From Flavobacterium marginilacus (lineage in GTDB: Bacteria; Bacteroidota; Bacteroidia; Flavobacteriales; Flavobacteriaceae), in the NCBI RefSeq assembly GCF_026870155.1, contig NZ_CP113975.1:62001-126000 (forward strand): 64,000 nt of DNA, given 5' to 3'. The notes under the pieces were generated by a model that searched no databases, had not been told where the DNA came from, and saw only the letters and a list, made by a program, of their open reading frames with translations. Positions 36,007-45,137 of this stretch are shown here, in pieces. Numbering within the stretch: the first letter of the stretch is position 1; each line of letters opens with the position of its first letter. The position numbers and the translations under genes were made by a program.

Positions 36007-36150
36007 GCCACAAATTTCATAAATTAACACAAATTATAGTTTGATATGTTTGGACTGCTTTTTTTAAAACATTGTTGAATTTGTTAATTCATCAAAATAA
36101 AAACAGGAATTCAAATTTTAACGAATAAGCAATTTGTGCTAATTTGTGGC
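36007..36150. repeat. Inverted-repeat element of CACAAATT-type words
   Basis: Arms GCCACAAATT..AACACAAATT (36007-36035) and AATTTGTGCTAATTTGTGGC (36131-36150) pair imperfectly. It belongs to the same word family as 10387-10682 and 56048-56230. The remaining gap to 36369 contains only AT-rich sequence and a weak TATATTTA box about 20 bp before the next ATG. Confidence 0.6.
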
Positions 36151-36369
36151 AAAAATTTTCCACTCAAGCAATAGAGAATAGACATTTAAGGATTTTTCAC
36201 TAGAGTTTGTCGCAATGATACAAAGAAATCCGATTTAATCTTTGCGTCTTCGTGTCTATTTGTGTGTGAAATATGGCTTAACTTAAAGACCTTTCGAGAA
36301 CAAATAGTAAAAATAGATCCATTGTTTTTATTTGTAATCAAATTACTATATTTACAAAAATCAATAGCA

Positions 36370-37479
36370 ATGCAAAAAAACTTTTTTTGTCTCATTTTGT
36401 TTCTTCTTTTTTCAAAAAACAGCGCACAAACCAAAGCTTTTGTGATACATACCGTGGCATTTTATAATTTTGAAAACTGTTATGATACCATCAACGATCC
36501 AATCATCAATGACGAGGATTGGACGCCTGCAGGAACCCAGCATTGGGACACCAAAAAATACCGTCAAAAACTTGAAAACTTAGCCAGAGTTTTATCCGAA
36601 ATAGGAACTTCTGAAAACCTAAATTCTCCCACATTCATTGGCGGAGCCGAAATCGAAAATCAAACCGTCCTTGAAGATTTGATCAAACAGCCCAAACTCA
36701 TTGACAAAGACTACGGAATCATCCATTTTGATTCCCCCGACAAAAGAGGAATAGACGTTGCTTTACTCTACCAAAAGAAACAGTTTCAGCCAACGAGTTA
36801 TGTCAATATTCCGCTGTATATGTACAAAAATGAACAGCCACATAAAGAGGCTCAAAAAGAAGAAACTCCAGAAGATTCTGAAACCGAAGATGTAATTCAG
36901 GTCAGCACCAAGAATCACCGGATTTACACCAGAGATCAATTATTAGTAACTGGTTTTCTGAACGGAGAGGAGATTCACATTATTGTCAATCATTGGCCGT
37001 CGCGGGCTGGAGGAGAGAAGAAATCAAGTCCCTATCGGGAAATGGCTGGAGCTTTGAATCGAAAAATTATAGATTCGCTGCAACAGATTAATCCCGATGC
37101 AAAAGTGATAACCATGGGCGACTTAAATGACAGCCCGTTTAATAACAGCGTTAAAAAAGGACTTGGAGCCAAAGGAAAAATACAGGAAGTCCAGCCATTT
37201 GGTATTTACAATCCTTTTGAAGAAATGGCGAACAAAGGATTAGGAACAATTGCTTTTCGGGATGCCTGGGATATTTTTGACCAAGTGATGGTTTCCCAAT
37301 CGCTGCTTCAAAAAGATTATAAAACCTTCCAATATTGGAAAGCCGGAATTTACAATAAACCTTTTTTAATCCAAAAAAACGGCAAATACAAAGGTTATCC
37401 GTTACGGCATTCCCTCACCGAAATTGGTTTTAGTGATCATTTTCCAGTTTATATTTATTTGATACGGGAGAAAAAGTAA
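36370..37479 (+). CDS. Secreted endonuclease/exonuclease/phosphatase-fold protein
   Basis: Metal-dependent phosphoesterase fold (EEP) of 369 residues with a signal peptide (FFCLILFLLFSKNSAQ). EEP motifs are VAFYNFENCYD near the start, the acidic GAEIEN, VNHWPSRAGGEKKS, MGDLNDSPFN and the C-terminal SDHFPVYIYL with the catalytic His. Likely a secreted nuclease or phosphodiesterase. I chose ATG 36370; the open frame upstream to 36262 lacks family features and would bury the signal peptide. Confidence 0.88.
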   Translation: MQKNFFCLILFLLFSKNSAQTKAFVIHTVAFYNFENCYDTINDPIINDEDWTPAGTQHWDTKKYRQKLENLARVLSEIGTSENLNSPTFIGGAEIENQTVLEDLIKQPKLIDKDYGIIHFDSPDKRGIDVALLYQKKQFQPTSYVNIPLYMYKNEQPHKEAQKEETPEDSETEDVIQVSTKNHRIYTRDQLLVTGFLNGEEIHIIVNHWPSRAGGEKKSSPYREMAGALNRKIIDSLQQINPDAKVITMGDLNDSPFNNSVKKGLGAKGKIQEVQPFGIYNPFEEMANKGLGTIAFRDAWDIFDQVMVSQSLLQKDYKTFQYWKAGIYNKPFLIQKNGKYKGYPLRHSLTEIGFSDHFPVYIYLIREKK

Positions 37480-37489
37480 TGTTTGTTCT

Positions 37490-37545
37490 AACCGCAAGGA
37501 ACGCAAGGGAAAATTGTTTTTTTTAAAATCGCAAGGTTCGCAAAG
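37490..37545. repeat. CCGCAAGG word repeats downstream of the lipoprotein gene
   Basis: AACCGCAAGGAACGCAAGGG (37490-37509), then GCAAGGTTCGCAAAG (37531-37545). The second is repeated exactly in inverse orientation at 38173-38187, so the pair brackets the gene 37581-38105. Confidence 0.6.
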
Positions 37546-37580
37546 CTTTGCGGTCATTAAGCTTTTTAGCGTTAGTTTTT

Positions 37581-38105
37581 TTATTCTCCCCATAAATTAT
37601 AGATACTCATTTCATTTCCTTCTTTGTTTATTATTACAAAGCCATTTTCCTCGATTGAGTCATCACTTTCTGGCTTAATAATTACAAAATTTGTTTTGAA
37701 TTTATAAATTGTAATATCCGAATTTATCCATCTGGGAAAATCTTCGGAAATATTATCTTCAATTAATTTTGGAGTAAAGCCATTAGAAGTTAAAGGAAAA
37801 ATAGCTTTGCCATTTTCTTTCCATTCTTTAATATTTTTTAAATTGAATTTCTCTATTCCCGTTAAAGTCCATCCATTTTTTACTGCAAAAGCAATTATAG
37901 TATCAGATGTGAATGTTTTTTTTGTCTTTGTTTTCCAATACATTGCTGCATGTCCTCCGTAAGGTCCTTGGTCACTTATATTTTCAATAATATAATTACT
38001 CTTATAATTTTTCCAAAATGCAGTCGGAATAAAATTATTACAAGAATTTAAAATAATGAAAGTGCAAAAAACAAGTAAACAAAAAATAATGCGAGTTAGT
38101 TTCAT
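37581..38105 (-). CDS. Lipoprotein of unknown function
   Basis: No family recognised. The 174-residue product begins with a lipoprotein signal (FCLLVFCTFIILNSC, Cys at about 22) and a conserved-looking body with repeated aromatic residues (ISDQGPYGGHAAMYW). It is expected in a membrane on the periplasmic side. It is more AT-rich than its neighbours and flanked by an exact 15 bp inverted repeat (37531-37545 and 38173-38187), which suggests it is an inserted accessory gene. Confidence 0.7.
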   Translation of the reverse strand: MKLTRIIFCLLVFCTFIILNSCNNFIPTAFWKNYKSNYIIENISDQGPYGGHAAMYWKTKTKKTFTSDTIIAFAVKNGWTLTGIEKFNLKNIKEWKENGKAIFPLTSNGFTPKLIEDNISEDFPRWINSDITIYKFKTNFVIIKPESDDSIEENGFVIINKEGNEMSIYNLWGE

Positions 38106-38172
38106 GTTTTAGTTTTTATTTTAATTCAACAGTTTTAACTTTTCCGTTACTCAATTTACCTCAAAAAAAATC

Positions 38173-38187
38173 CTTTGCGAACCTTGC
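38173..38187. repeat. Right arm of the inverted repeat bracketing the lipoprotein gene
   Basis: CTTTGCGAACCTTGC is the exact reverse complement of 37531-37545. The match extends partly outward (GGTT / AACC). Confidence 0.6.
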
Positions 38188-38214
38188 GGTTAAATAGATT
38201 GCTTGATTGAAAAT

Positions 38215-39165
38215 CTATAAATCAAATTTTCTCCCCTGTTCCGGAAAAACCAAATCAACGCCTAGAGCGTTTTCTTTCTTCAATTGTTCCTTAATCTTCT
38301 GAATATTTTTTGTGGGCGGTTTTCTATGCGTGATGATGATTTTTAAATCCTGCAGACTTCCTTTTCCGGCAAATTCCTCCAATTTGCTAAGTTCTTTCAT
38401 TAAATGGTTGGGAGTTAAATGACCAAACAATGCCGTGTCCGGCTGTTCATTAGGAAATGAAACTTCAACAAAAATTCCTTTTAACTGTTTTTCTTTAATC
38501 AAAGGAGCAACGGCCTGCCATAATATCCGTAAATCATTGCTTTTTTCAATTTCATCTGGACCAGTGTCGCCTAAATACAGAACATAATTTTCTTGATATT
38601 TGATTAAAAAAGCATTACTCTCAAAGGGATTTACATGACTCAAAGGAAACGTTTTTACAGTCATTTCAGTATTGGTTAATTGTATTTCTTCTCCAAGAGG
38701 AAGCGTTTGGAAATGATATTTTTTTATTTGAAAACCCACACCGTCATCACCAAAATTAGCCCAGGTTTCTCCATTAAAATAATGGTCTTTCATCATTTCC
38801 ATGCATTTTTTGGCTGCATAAACTGTCTTGGAAGAATCAGCTGGGGAGTTGATAATCAAACCTGAAACATGGTCAAGATGTGCATGAGAAATTAAATAAC
38901 CTTTGATATATTTTCGTAAAACTTCATCAGCCGAAACCGTGAATGCATTGTTTGAAATTGCTTTTTCAATCCCAGCGTTTATAGTTCCTGCATCGAGGCA
39001 GATAAAAGCATTGGTGTTTTTAGGGGCAACTAAATAGGCCGAAAGATTGGTTTCATCAAGACCGCCTTTAACCCCTAAGGGAACAATGTTAAATGCTGAT
39101 TTTTGGGCAAATAGCTGTGTCGCTATCAAAAAGAAAAAAATACTGTATTTATTTATTGAAGCCAT
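38215..39165 (-). CDS. Periplasmic class II cyclic-nucleotide phosphodiesterase-like MBL protein
   Basis: Protein of 316 residues with a signal peptide (YSIFFFLIATQLFAQ). The MBL motif is SHAHLDHVSGLIINSP, the form found in class II 3',5'-cAMP phosphodiesterases, followed by LGDTGPDEIEKS, FVEVSFPNEQPDTALFGHLTP and IITHRKPP. Such enzymes hydrolyse cyclic nucleotides in the periplasm. Start ATG 39165 is supported by a TAATTTTG box at 39185-39192. A TTG two codons upstream is rejected. Confidence 0.85.
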   Translation of the reverse strand: MASINKYSIFFFLIATQLFAQKSAFNIVPLGVKGGLDETNLSAYLVAPKNTNAFICLDAGTINAGIEKAISNNAFTVSADEVLRKYIKGYLISHAHLDHVSGLIINSPADSSKTVYAAKKCMEMMKDHYFNGETWANFGDDGVGFQIKKYHFQTLPLGEEIQLTNTEMTVKTFPLSHVNPFESNAFLIKYQENYVLYLGDTGPDEIEKSNDLRILWQAVAPLIKEKQLKGIFVEVSFPNEQPDTALFGHLTPNHLMKELSKLEEFAGKGSLQDLKIIITHRKPPTKNIQKIKEQLKKENALGVDLVFPEQGRKFDL

Positions 39166-39184
39166 TGTCAAAAGTTTTATGTAA

Positions 39185-39192
39185 CAAAATTA
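39185..39192 (-). promoter_or_regulatory. -7 promoter box of the class II phosphodiesterase gene
   Basis: Minus-strand TAATTTTG matches TAnnTTTG, 19 bp upstream of the ATG. Confidence 0.55.
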
Positions 39193-39426
39193 GTTTCTTC
39201 TTTTTTAATGAATGTGTTTTTTTGGATAAATCGGCAAGGAGCCCTAAAAAATGCCTTAATTTTGTTTTTAGACAATGACTAAGCAGGTTTTTAAAATACA
39301 AGTATAAGATCTAAATTATAGGAATAGTTTTTTTGAATAATTGTTTAATAATTCAGAAGTTTTGAAATTCATTGTAAAAGAATATCTTTACATAAAAATA
39401 CAACAATTTTAACCAAAAAAGTTACA

Positions 39427-40980
39427 ATGACAACAATAGCAGATCAGTTTGGGATGAAAGAGGCATTAGCGAAATTGGGTGTTAAAGCCATAAATGAAGG
39501 AACTTCAACGGGAAATAGTCATTTTTCAAGCGGAGAAATTCTAGAAAGTTTTTCTCCTGTGGATGGAAAATTAATTGCTTCCGTAAAAATGACATCTCCA
39601 TCCGATTACGAAAAAGTAATGCAGACTGCTACCGAAGCTTTCAAAACATTTCGATTAATGCCAGCACCGCAGCGCGGAGAAATTGTACGTCAGTTTGGAG
39701 AGAAACTGCGTCAGAATAAAGAAGCTCTCGGTAAATTAGTTTCCTATGAAATGGGTAAATCTTTGCAGGAAGGTTACGGAGAAGTTCAGGAAATGATAGA
39801 CATTTGTGATTTTGCTGTTGGACTTTCGCGCCAGCTGCACGGATTGACAATGCACTCGGAACGTCCTGGACACCGAATGTATGAGCAGTATCATCCGCTG
39901 GGAATTGTCGGAATCATTTCGGCTTTCAATTTTCCGGTTGCTGTTTGGTCTTGGAATACGGCTTTGGCGTGGATCTGCGGGGATGTCTGCGTTTGGAAAC
40001 CATCCGAAAAAACACCTTTGTGCGGGATTGCCTGCCAGAATATTATTGCTGAGGTAATCCGTGAAAATAATCTTCCCGAGGGAATTTCATGTTTGATTAA
40101 TGGAGATTATACAATAGGACAATTATTGACTGCAGATAAACGTGTGCCTTTGGTTTCGGCGACAGGTTCTACCCGAATGGGGAAAATTGTAGCACAAACT
40201 GTTGCAGGACGTCTTGGTAAATCATTATTGGAATTAGGAGGAAACAATGCTATTATCGTTACACCGGATGCTGATATCAAAATGACGGTTATCGGTGCTG
40301 TTTTTGGAGCTGTGGGAACGGCTGGACAGCGCTGTACTTCAACCCGTCGTTTAATCATTCATGAAAGTATTTATGAAAAAGTGAAAGACGCTGTTGTTTC
40401 TGCTTACGGACAGCTTCGCATTGGAAATCCATTGGATGAAAAAAATCATGTTGGACCGTTGATTGATACACAAGCAGTTGAAATGTATAATAATGCATTG
40501 ATTAAAGTTGTTGCCGAAGGAGGAAAAATTCTGGTTGAAGGAGGTGTACTTTCGGGCGAAGGTTACGAAAGCGGCTGTTATGTAAAACCAGCAATTGCCG
40601 AAGCACAAAATTCATTTGAAATTGTACAGCACGAAACTTTTGCACCTGTTTTATATCTGATTAAATATTCGGGAACTGTCGAAAATGCAATCGATATTCA
40701 AAACGGAGTTGCTCAAGGATTGTCGTCGGCGATTATGACAAACAATCTGCGTGAAGCGGAACAATTTCTGTCGGCTGTTGGATCAGACTGCGGAATAGCC
40801 AATGTGAACATAGGAACTTCGGGAGCTGAAATCGGCGGTGCTTTTGGCGGGGAAAAAGAAACCGGCGGCGGAAGAGAATCTGGTTCCGATGCATGGAAAA
40901 TCTATATGCGCCGTCAGACCAATACAATCAATTATACTACGAGCCTGCCATTGGCACAGGGAATAAAATTTGATTTGTAG
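39427..40980 (+). CDS. ALDH7-type aldehyde dehydrogenase (aminoadipate-semialdehyde dehydrogenase-like)
   Basis: NAD-dependent aldehyde dehydrogenase of 517 residues. The ALDH7/antiquitin features are FNFPVAVWSWNTALAWICGD, KPSEKTPL, LLELGGNNAIIV (Glu near 268) and GTAGQRCTSTRRL (catalytic Cys near 302). ALDH7 enzymes oxidise alpha-aminoadipate semialdehyde in lysine degradation or act on betaine and lipid aldehydes. Cytoplasmic. It is a single gene ended by a perfect 24 bp hairpin. Confidence 0.9.
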   Translation: MTTIADQFGMKEALAKLGVKAINEGTSTGNSHFSSGEILESFSPVDGKLIASVKMTSPSDYEKVMQTATEAFKTFRLMPAPQRGEIVRQFGEKLRQNKEALGKLVSYEMGKSLQEGYGEVQEMIDICDFAVGLSRQLHGLTMHSERPGHRMYEQYHPLGIVGIISAFNFPVAVWSWNTALAWICGDVCVWKPSEKTPLCGIACQNIIAEVIRENNLPEGISCLINGDYTIGQLLTADKRVPLVSATGSTRMGKIVAQTVAGRLGKSLLELGGNNAIIVTPDADIKMTVIGAVFGAVGTAGQRCTSTRRLIIHESIYEKVKDAVVSAYGQLRIGNPLDEKNHVGPLIDTQAVEMYNNALIKVVAEGGKILVEGGVLSGEGYESGCYVKPAIAEAQNSFEIVQHETFAPVLYLIKYSGTVENAIDIQNGVAQGLSSAIMTNNLREAEQFLSAVGSDCGIANVNIGTSGAEIGGAFGGEKETGGGRESGSDAWKIYMRRQTNTINYTTSLPLAQGIKFDL

Positions 40981-40988
40981 TTAATTTT

Positions 40989-41042
40989 ACCAATAAAAAA
41001 AGTGGCTTGTTTATCAAAAAACAAGCCACTTTTTTTATTGGT
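40989..41042. terminator. Bidirectional terminator with perfect 24 bp arms
   Basis: ACCAATAAAAAAAGTGGCTT... (40989-41012) and its exact complement (41019-41042) surround a 6 nt loop. It contains A-runs and T-runs on each side and lies between convergent genes. Confidence 0.92.
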
Positions 41043-41051
41043 ATGTGAAAA

Positions 41052-41564
41052 TTAATCTAAATTAAACGAAGCGCCTATACTAAAGGCAGCCTGATTGTTT
41101 AAATGATCAAATACATCTTTATTATCATTGTATTTTGCAATAGGAAAACTAAATTCAGTAAAAACACCAAAACCATCAGTAAAAAAGTAACGGCCTCCAA
41201 TGTGACCTCCAAAATTGCGTAATCCTAAGTTCAGACCAGGATAAATATCCAATTGTTCTGTTCCAATTACGCTGCTTAAATTGGCGTTGAATCGGAATTT
41301 TGCATCAAAACGATCTTGAAATTCTGGTTTTATGTTTTCACCATTGATACCGGAGAACTCATCTACTCCTAATAAATAAGAAGCCACAAATCCATAAGAG
41401 AAATTTTCGCCAAGACCAAAATCTGCAGACCCCTGAATTCCTGTGCCGCCATCCTGTATATTGGCTCCAATATTAATTTTTGCATCTCCTTTTCCCTTAA
41501 AAGCCTGTTGTGCATTGACTAAACCAAAAGATGCTGCGAATAACAGTGTAATAATTTTTTTCAT
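41052..41564 (-). CDS. DUF6646 family outer-membrane barrel protein
   Basis: Protein of 170 residues with a signal peptide (LLFAASFGLVNAQQ), then alternating beta-strand segments (GDAKINIGANIQ, FGVFTEFSFPIAKY) ending in the typical C-terminal strand FSIGASFNLD. It matches the DUF6646 pattern in Flavobacteria and probably forms a small barrel in the outer membrane. Function unknown. A TATATTTG box lies at 41598-41605. Confidence 0.8.
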   Translation of the reverse strand: MKKIITLLFAASFGLVNAQQAFKGKGDAKINIGANIQDGGTGIQGSADFGLGENFSYGFVASYLLGVDEFSGINGENIKPEFQDRFDAKFRFNANLSSVIGTEQLDIYPGLNLGLRNFGGHIGGRYFFTDGFGVFTEFSFPIAKYNDNKDVFDHLNNQAAFSIGASFNLD

Positions 41565-41597
41565 TTGTTGAAAATATAATTAGATAATTATTTTTTA

Positions 41598-41605
41598 CAA
41601 ATATA
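41598..41605 (-). promoter_or_regulatory. -7 promoter box of the DUF6646 gene
   Basis: Minus-strand TATATTTG, 33 bp upstream of the ATG at 41564. Confidence 0.5.
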
Positions 41606-41609
41606 AGAT

Positions 41610-42341
41610 TTAGATTCTATTTCGCCCTTTTTCTGTAGGATATAAAGCAGGTAAAAGTTCGCTTTGCCAAAACTCTTTTGTATCGACATCCAGAATTGTC
41701 AGCGGTCCTTTGAAAGCAGCACTGGTATCGATATTCCAGATATTTGCTTTTTGCACAGGAATTGTTTCTCCAATGCGGGAAACAGGTGTATGACCGATGT
41801 AGATTTCGCTGTATAATGTAAATCGTTTGGGATAATAAGGATGGTCGGGTTTCATTTTAGGATCTAATGCCAAAGCTGTTTCCCAAAGCGTTCTGTCCCA
41901 ATAAAACAGCTTTGGAAAATATTCGTAATTTACACCATTCATGTTCGTAAAGCCTGCGTGTATGAACATTCGGTTTTGTTCATCTAAGTAATAATCTTTT
42001 AGCGATTCTAAAAAAAGGACATGCTTTTTTTTGGTTTCTCCATCTACATTTTCATAAGCCATAACGGTAGCTTCTCCGCCATGCTGATACCATTGTTCGT
42101 TGTCTTTATTATCCTTAAGCCATTCTCTTAAGAGCTCATCATGATTGCCGCGGATACAGATAACATCATGAGTTTTTTGTAATTCAATCAAAAAATTGAT
42201 TACTTGCGGTGACTGGCTCCATCCGTCTACATAATCACCCAAAAAAATGAGTTTGTCTTCTGTGCTTACATTTGCTCTTTCCAGAATTTGATGCAGGGCT
42301 CTCAAACCGCCATGTATATCTCCTATTACTAATGTTCTCAT
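41610..42341 (-). CDS. Metallophosphoesterase, serine/threonine phosphatase type
   Basis: Calcineurin-like phosphatase of 243 residues. The metal-binding motifs are GDIHGG (residues 7-12), GDYVDG, GNHDE and later HAGF and IGHTP. The pattern fits bacterial PPP-like phosphatases. The substrate could be phosphoprotein, diadenosine tetraphosphate or another phosphoester; the sequence does not decide. Cytoplasmic. Single gene with a repeat-free 464 bp gap upstream. Confidence 0.92.
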   Translation of the reverse strand: MRTLVIGDIHGGLRALHQILERANVSTEDKLIFLGDYVDGWSQSPQVINFLIELQKTHDVICIRGNHDELLREWLKDNKDNEQWYQHGGEATVMAYENVDGETKKKHVLFLESLKDYYLDEQNRMFIHAGFTNMNGVNYEYFPKLFYWDRTLWETALALDPKMKPDHPYYPKRFTLYSEIYIGHTPVSRIGETIPVQKANIWNIDTSAAFKGPLTILDVDTKEFWQSELLPALYPTEKGRNRI

Positions 42342-42680
42342 ATTCTCAATTTGTTCTTTTACAAAAATAGCAGAAAAGTAGAATCGATGGTTTTTTTTAA
42401 GGAGATAAAGCAGTTTATCAGTAAAAATGAAAATAGAATGTAAAGAGCTTGAGTTTCAGGCACAAAGTGATTTTAAAAACAATGTAAGAAATAAGCAGTA
42501 AATAAATTTAAGTTTTTATTAAGAATAAATCGGTCGAAAGGTCATTTATAACCGTTGAATTTCAATATGATAATGAACTAGGTATAGTAATTTTCAGTAT
42601 TTTTGAAGTCCAAAATATCATTATTTTTAGGGATTGTTTTGTATTAGGAATCATTGTAATTTTACTTAAAATTTTTCAAA

Positions 42681-42776
42681 ATGAATGCACTTCTCACTTT
42701 CTTGCTTTTGATGACTAATTTTATCTGCCAAGTCATTGTTGATTTAGTTACTTGGGCAGCGGAGCTGTTCAGCTGA
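42681..42776 (+). CDS. Candidate 31-residue membrane peptide
   Basis: A short open frame (MNALLTFLLLMTNFICQVIV...) reads as one hydrophobic helix followed by DLVTWAAELFS and a stop. It lies in the 464 bp gap between the phosphatase and the AlbA_2 gene. The hydrophobic composition and clean start/stop make it plausible, but it has no known family and could be chance. Nothing else is recognised in 42342-42806. Confidence 0.25.
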   Translation: MNALLTFLLLMTNFICQVIVDLVTWAAELFS

Positions 42777-42806
42777 TTAAAACTATCCGATGATGCAGTA
42801 ATACAG

Positions 42807-43946
42807 TTATTGGACATCATACTTCATTTTTCTTAAAATTCGTAAAGCCTCTTTAAACGAAAGATATATTTGTGTAAAAGGTTTCAGTAATTCTTTGGAA
42901 TCTATAAGCTTTTGTTTAGCATCTTCAAAATCATTGAGATAGCAGATCATAAAGGTGGAAGGCAGATGATTTAAATCCTTTTTTTCCCGCTCTGTCAGTT
43001 TAATGTTTTTTTCGAGTTTATTTAGTAAAGCAATGTTCGAATTATAAACATGGAATAACATTTTCTTATCATATTGCGGCGGTTCAAAAAGTATTTTTCG
43101 GTCAATTTTATAATATCCGTTATCCTGAAAATGAATTGTCTGCTCTTCGAGAGGATAATAACTTGTCTTGTCATTCAAATCCAAAGGAACGTATTCAATA
43201 ATCGTAAAACTGTCCTCATCATAAGTAATTTCAACTACATCCTGAGCTGAATAAAATAATTTAATCTGTTCGTTAATCAGCTCGATATCAACTCGGGACA
43301 AGTACGTTTTATTTTTGGATTTTTTGATAATTCCTGCCCAGCAGATAACGAATAATTCTTTGAAAACATAGTATTTTGGAGCCATGTCCTTATGGCGGTA
43401 ATTCATAAAATCAATCACGCCGTCGAGTGTATATTTGATGCTGTTTCTAGAATTGTTTTCAATACCGATAACGGTTTCGGTATTCTGGAAGTTTTTCTCT
43501 ACTTCACCCTCAACGGGCATTGTATTGCTTCCCTTTCGGATAAAAACAGTGTTGGCTGTAATTGTATGTATGCCTTTTTTGAAAAAAGAAGTTTTACTAT
43601 TGGGTTTTATGGTAACCAAACCAATTACTTTGTCTTTTGGCAAATTAGGGAAAGGCACATTTTCATATTGAATTCTGGGCGGATTTTCAAGAAAAGCATT
43701 TACTAGATTCTGAATCCGGCTGTCGTCAAAAAAATCATCTCCTACAATCTGATTATTTTCATCTTCGACACCAACCACTATATAAGAATTGTTTGTAGGA
43801 TTAGAATTGGATAAAGCACAGATGTGTTTCAAGAATTTTGCTTTGCCTTCCCTGGTGTGTAAATTTAACTGTCTCTTTTTATCATAAAAACTGCTTTCAT
43901 CATTGTGAGCAAGAAGATTTTTGATAAGAAGCCTTTTGTTAATCAT
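42807..43946 (-). CDS. AlbA_2 (Schlafen-like) domain protein
   Basis: Protein of 379 residues. The N-terminal part (about 25-150) fits the AlbA_2 / Schlafen-like domain: the KFLKHICALSNSN segment, YIVVGVEDENNQIVG, IQNLVNAFLENPP, VFIRKGSNTMPVE. The C-terminal ~230 residues are not a domain I recognise. Bacterial AlbA_2 proteins are ATP-binding, and some act as regulators or nucleases in phage defence. The role here is unknown. Confidence 0.78.
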   Translation of the reverse strand: MINKRLLIKNLLAHNDESSFYDKKRQLNLHTREGKAKFLKHICALSNSNPTNNSYIVVGVEDENNQIVGDDFFDDSRIQNLVNAFLENPPRIQYENVPFPNLPKDKVIGLVTIKPNSKTSFFKKGIHTITANTVFIRKGSNTMPVEGEVEKNFQNTETVIGIENNSRNSIKYTLDGVIDFMNYRHKDMAPKYYVFKELFVICWAGIIKKSKNKTYLSRVDIELINEQIKLFYSAQDVVEITYDEDSFTIIEYVPLDLNDKTSYYPLEEQTIHFQDNGYYKIDRKILFEPPQYDKKMLFHVYNSNIALLNKLEKNIKLTEREKKDLNHLPSTFMICYLNDFEDAKQKLIDSKELLKPFTQIYLSFKEALRILRKMKYDVQ

Positions 43947-44041
43947 TTGATTTATAATTACCGATTAGTTGCTAATGGCTTGATATATAGTAAACTGGCA
44001 AAGTGTTTTGAATTGTAATCCTAATATTAAACCTAAAAACG

Positions 44042-44914
44042 TTAATTTACATCTTTTCCGGTACTCGCTTTCCAAAGAGAGAACCAGTCTTCCAGTTCCA
44101 TTTCAATAGAGGCGGCCTGCATTAAATTGGTTAGCCTGTTTTTGTCGGAAGTACCACAGACAGGCAAAATTCCGGCAGGGTGTTTCAATATCCAGGACAA
44201 TAAAATAATATCATTGGCCACCTCATATTTCGAAGCTAATTCATCTGCAGTTTTTTGAATACGCTGTGACTGCTCATCGTCTTTTCTAAAAACAGTTCCC
44301 AAAGGCGACCAGCACATGGGAGTAATCCGATTGGTCTGCATGTGATCAAGACTTCCGTCGAGCATTGGTTCTAAATTGGTGATTGAAAATTCAATCTGAT
44401 TGTAATTTATTTTGGTTTTTGTTTCAATCAAATTGCATTGGCTTGGCGTAAAATTAGATACGCCGAAATCCAGAATCTTTCCGGTTGTTTTTAACTTTTC
44501 GACAGCTTCGGCAATTTCGTCAGCCTGCATTAACGGACTCGGTCTATGTAACAGAAGCAGGTCTAAATAATCAGTCTGCAGATTTTTAAGAGACTGCTCT
44601 GCCGAGGCGATGATATAGTCTTTAGAATAGGAATAATGCTTAATTGTGTTATTTCTGTTTTCAGAAATCATCTGGATACCGCACTTCGAAATTAACTGAA
44701 TGTCTTTACGCTTTATCCTGCTTTCGCTGAAAGCTTTTCCAAAATCTTTTTCGGTTGTATATCCTCCATAAATATCAGCATGATCGAAGGTCGAAATACC
44801 ATTTTCGAGGCATGAGTTCATAAGACCTATCATTTGTTCCGTGCTGCAGTTTCTGCCCCAGATTCCCCATGTCATGGTACCGGCAATAATTTTTGAAAAT
44901 GGAATTTTACTCAT
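44042..44914 (-). CDS. Aldo/keto reductase, YdhF-like
   Basis: NAD(P)H-dependent oxidoreductase of 290 residues with the TIM-barrel motifs: FDHADIYGGYTTEKDFG (catalytic Asp and Tyr), QLISKCGI (Lys), LLLLHRPSPLM (His) and, near the C-terminus, LPVCGTSDKNRL, the cofactor-binding loop. Resembles E. coli YdhF. Substrate unknown. Single gene. Confidence 0.92.
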   Translation of the reverse strand: MSKIPFSKIIAGTMTWGIWGRNCSTEQMIGLMNSCLENGISTFDHADIYGGYTTEKDFGKAFSESRIKRKDIQLISKCGIQMISENRNNTIKHYSYSKDYIIASAEQSLKNLQTDYLDLLLLHRPSPLMQADEIAEAVEKLKTTGKILDFGVSNFTPSQCNLIETKTKINYNQIEFSITNLEPMLDGSLDHMQTNRITPMCWSPLGTVFRKDDEQSQRIQKTADELASKYEVANDIILLSWILKHPAGILPVCGTSDKNRLTNLMQAASIEMELEDWFSLWKASTGKDVN

Positions 44915-45137
44915 GGCTTACTTTTAATATCCCCTAATGATTATGGGGCTGGTTCTATGAAATTGAGTTTTATTTTTTATTGTTCTTAAAAATAGATAAA
45001 AGCAATCATAATTCGTCCTTAAAATTAGGGGATTCGCCGAAGTTTTAACCATTTTTTAACATCTTACTTCTAAAAAAAAATTCAATTTGCACCATCAAAT
45101 AAAAGATGCCAAAAACAAGAGGCTTAAATATAATAAT

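Noticed and set aside
35734..36030. N-terminal extension of the LD-carboxypeptidase frame
   Set aside because: It translates the REP-like element and lacks conservation features; the signal peptide begins at 35733.
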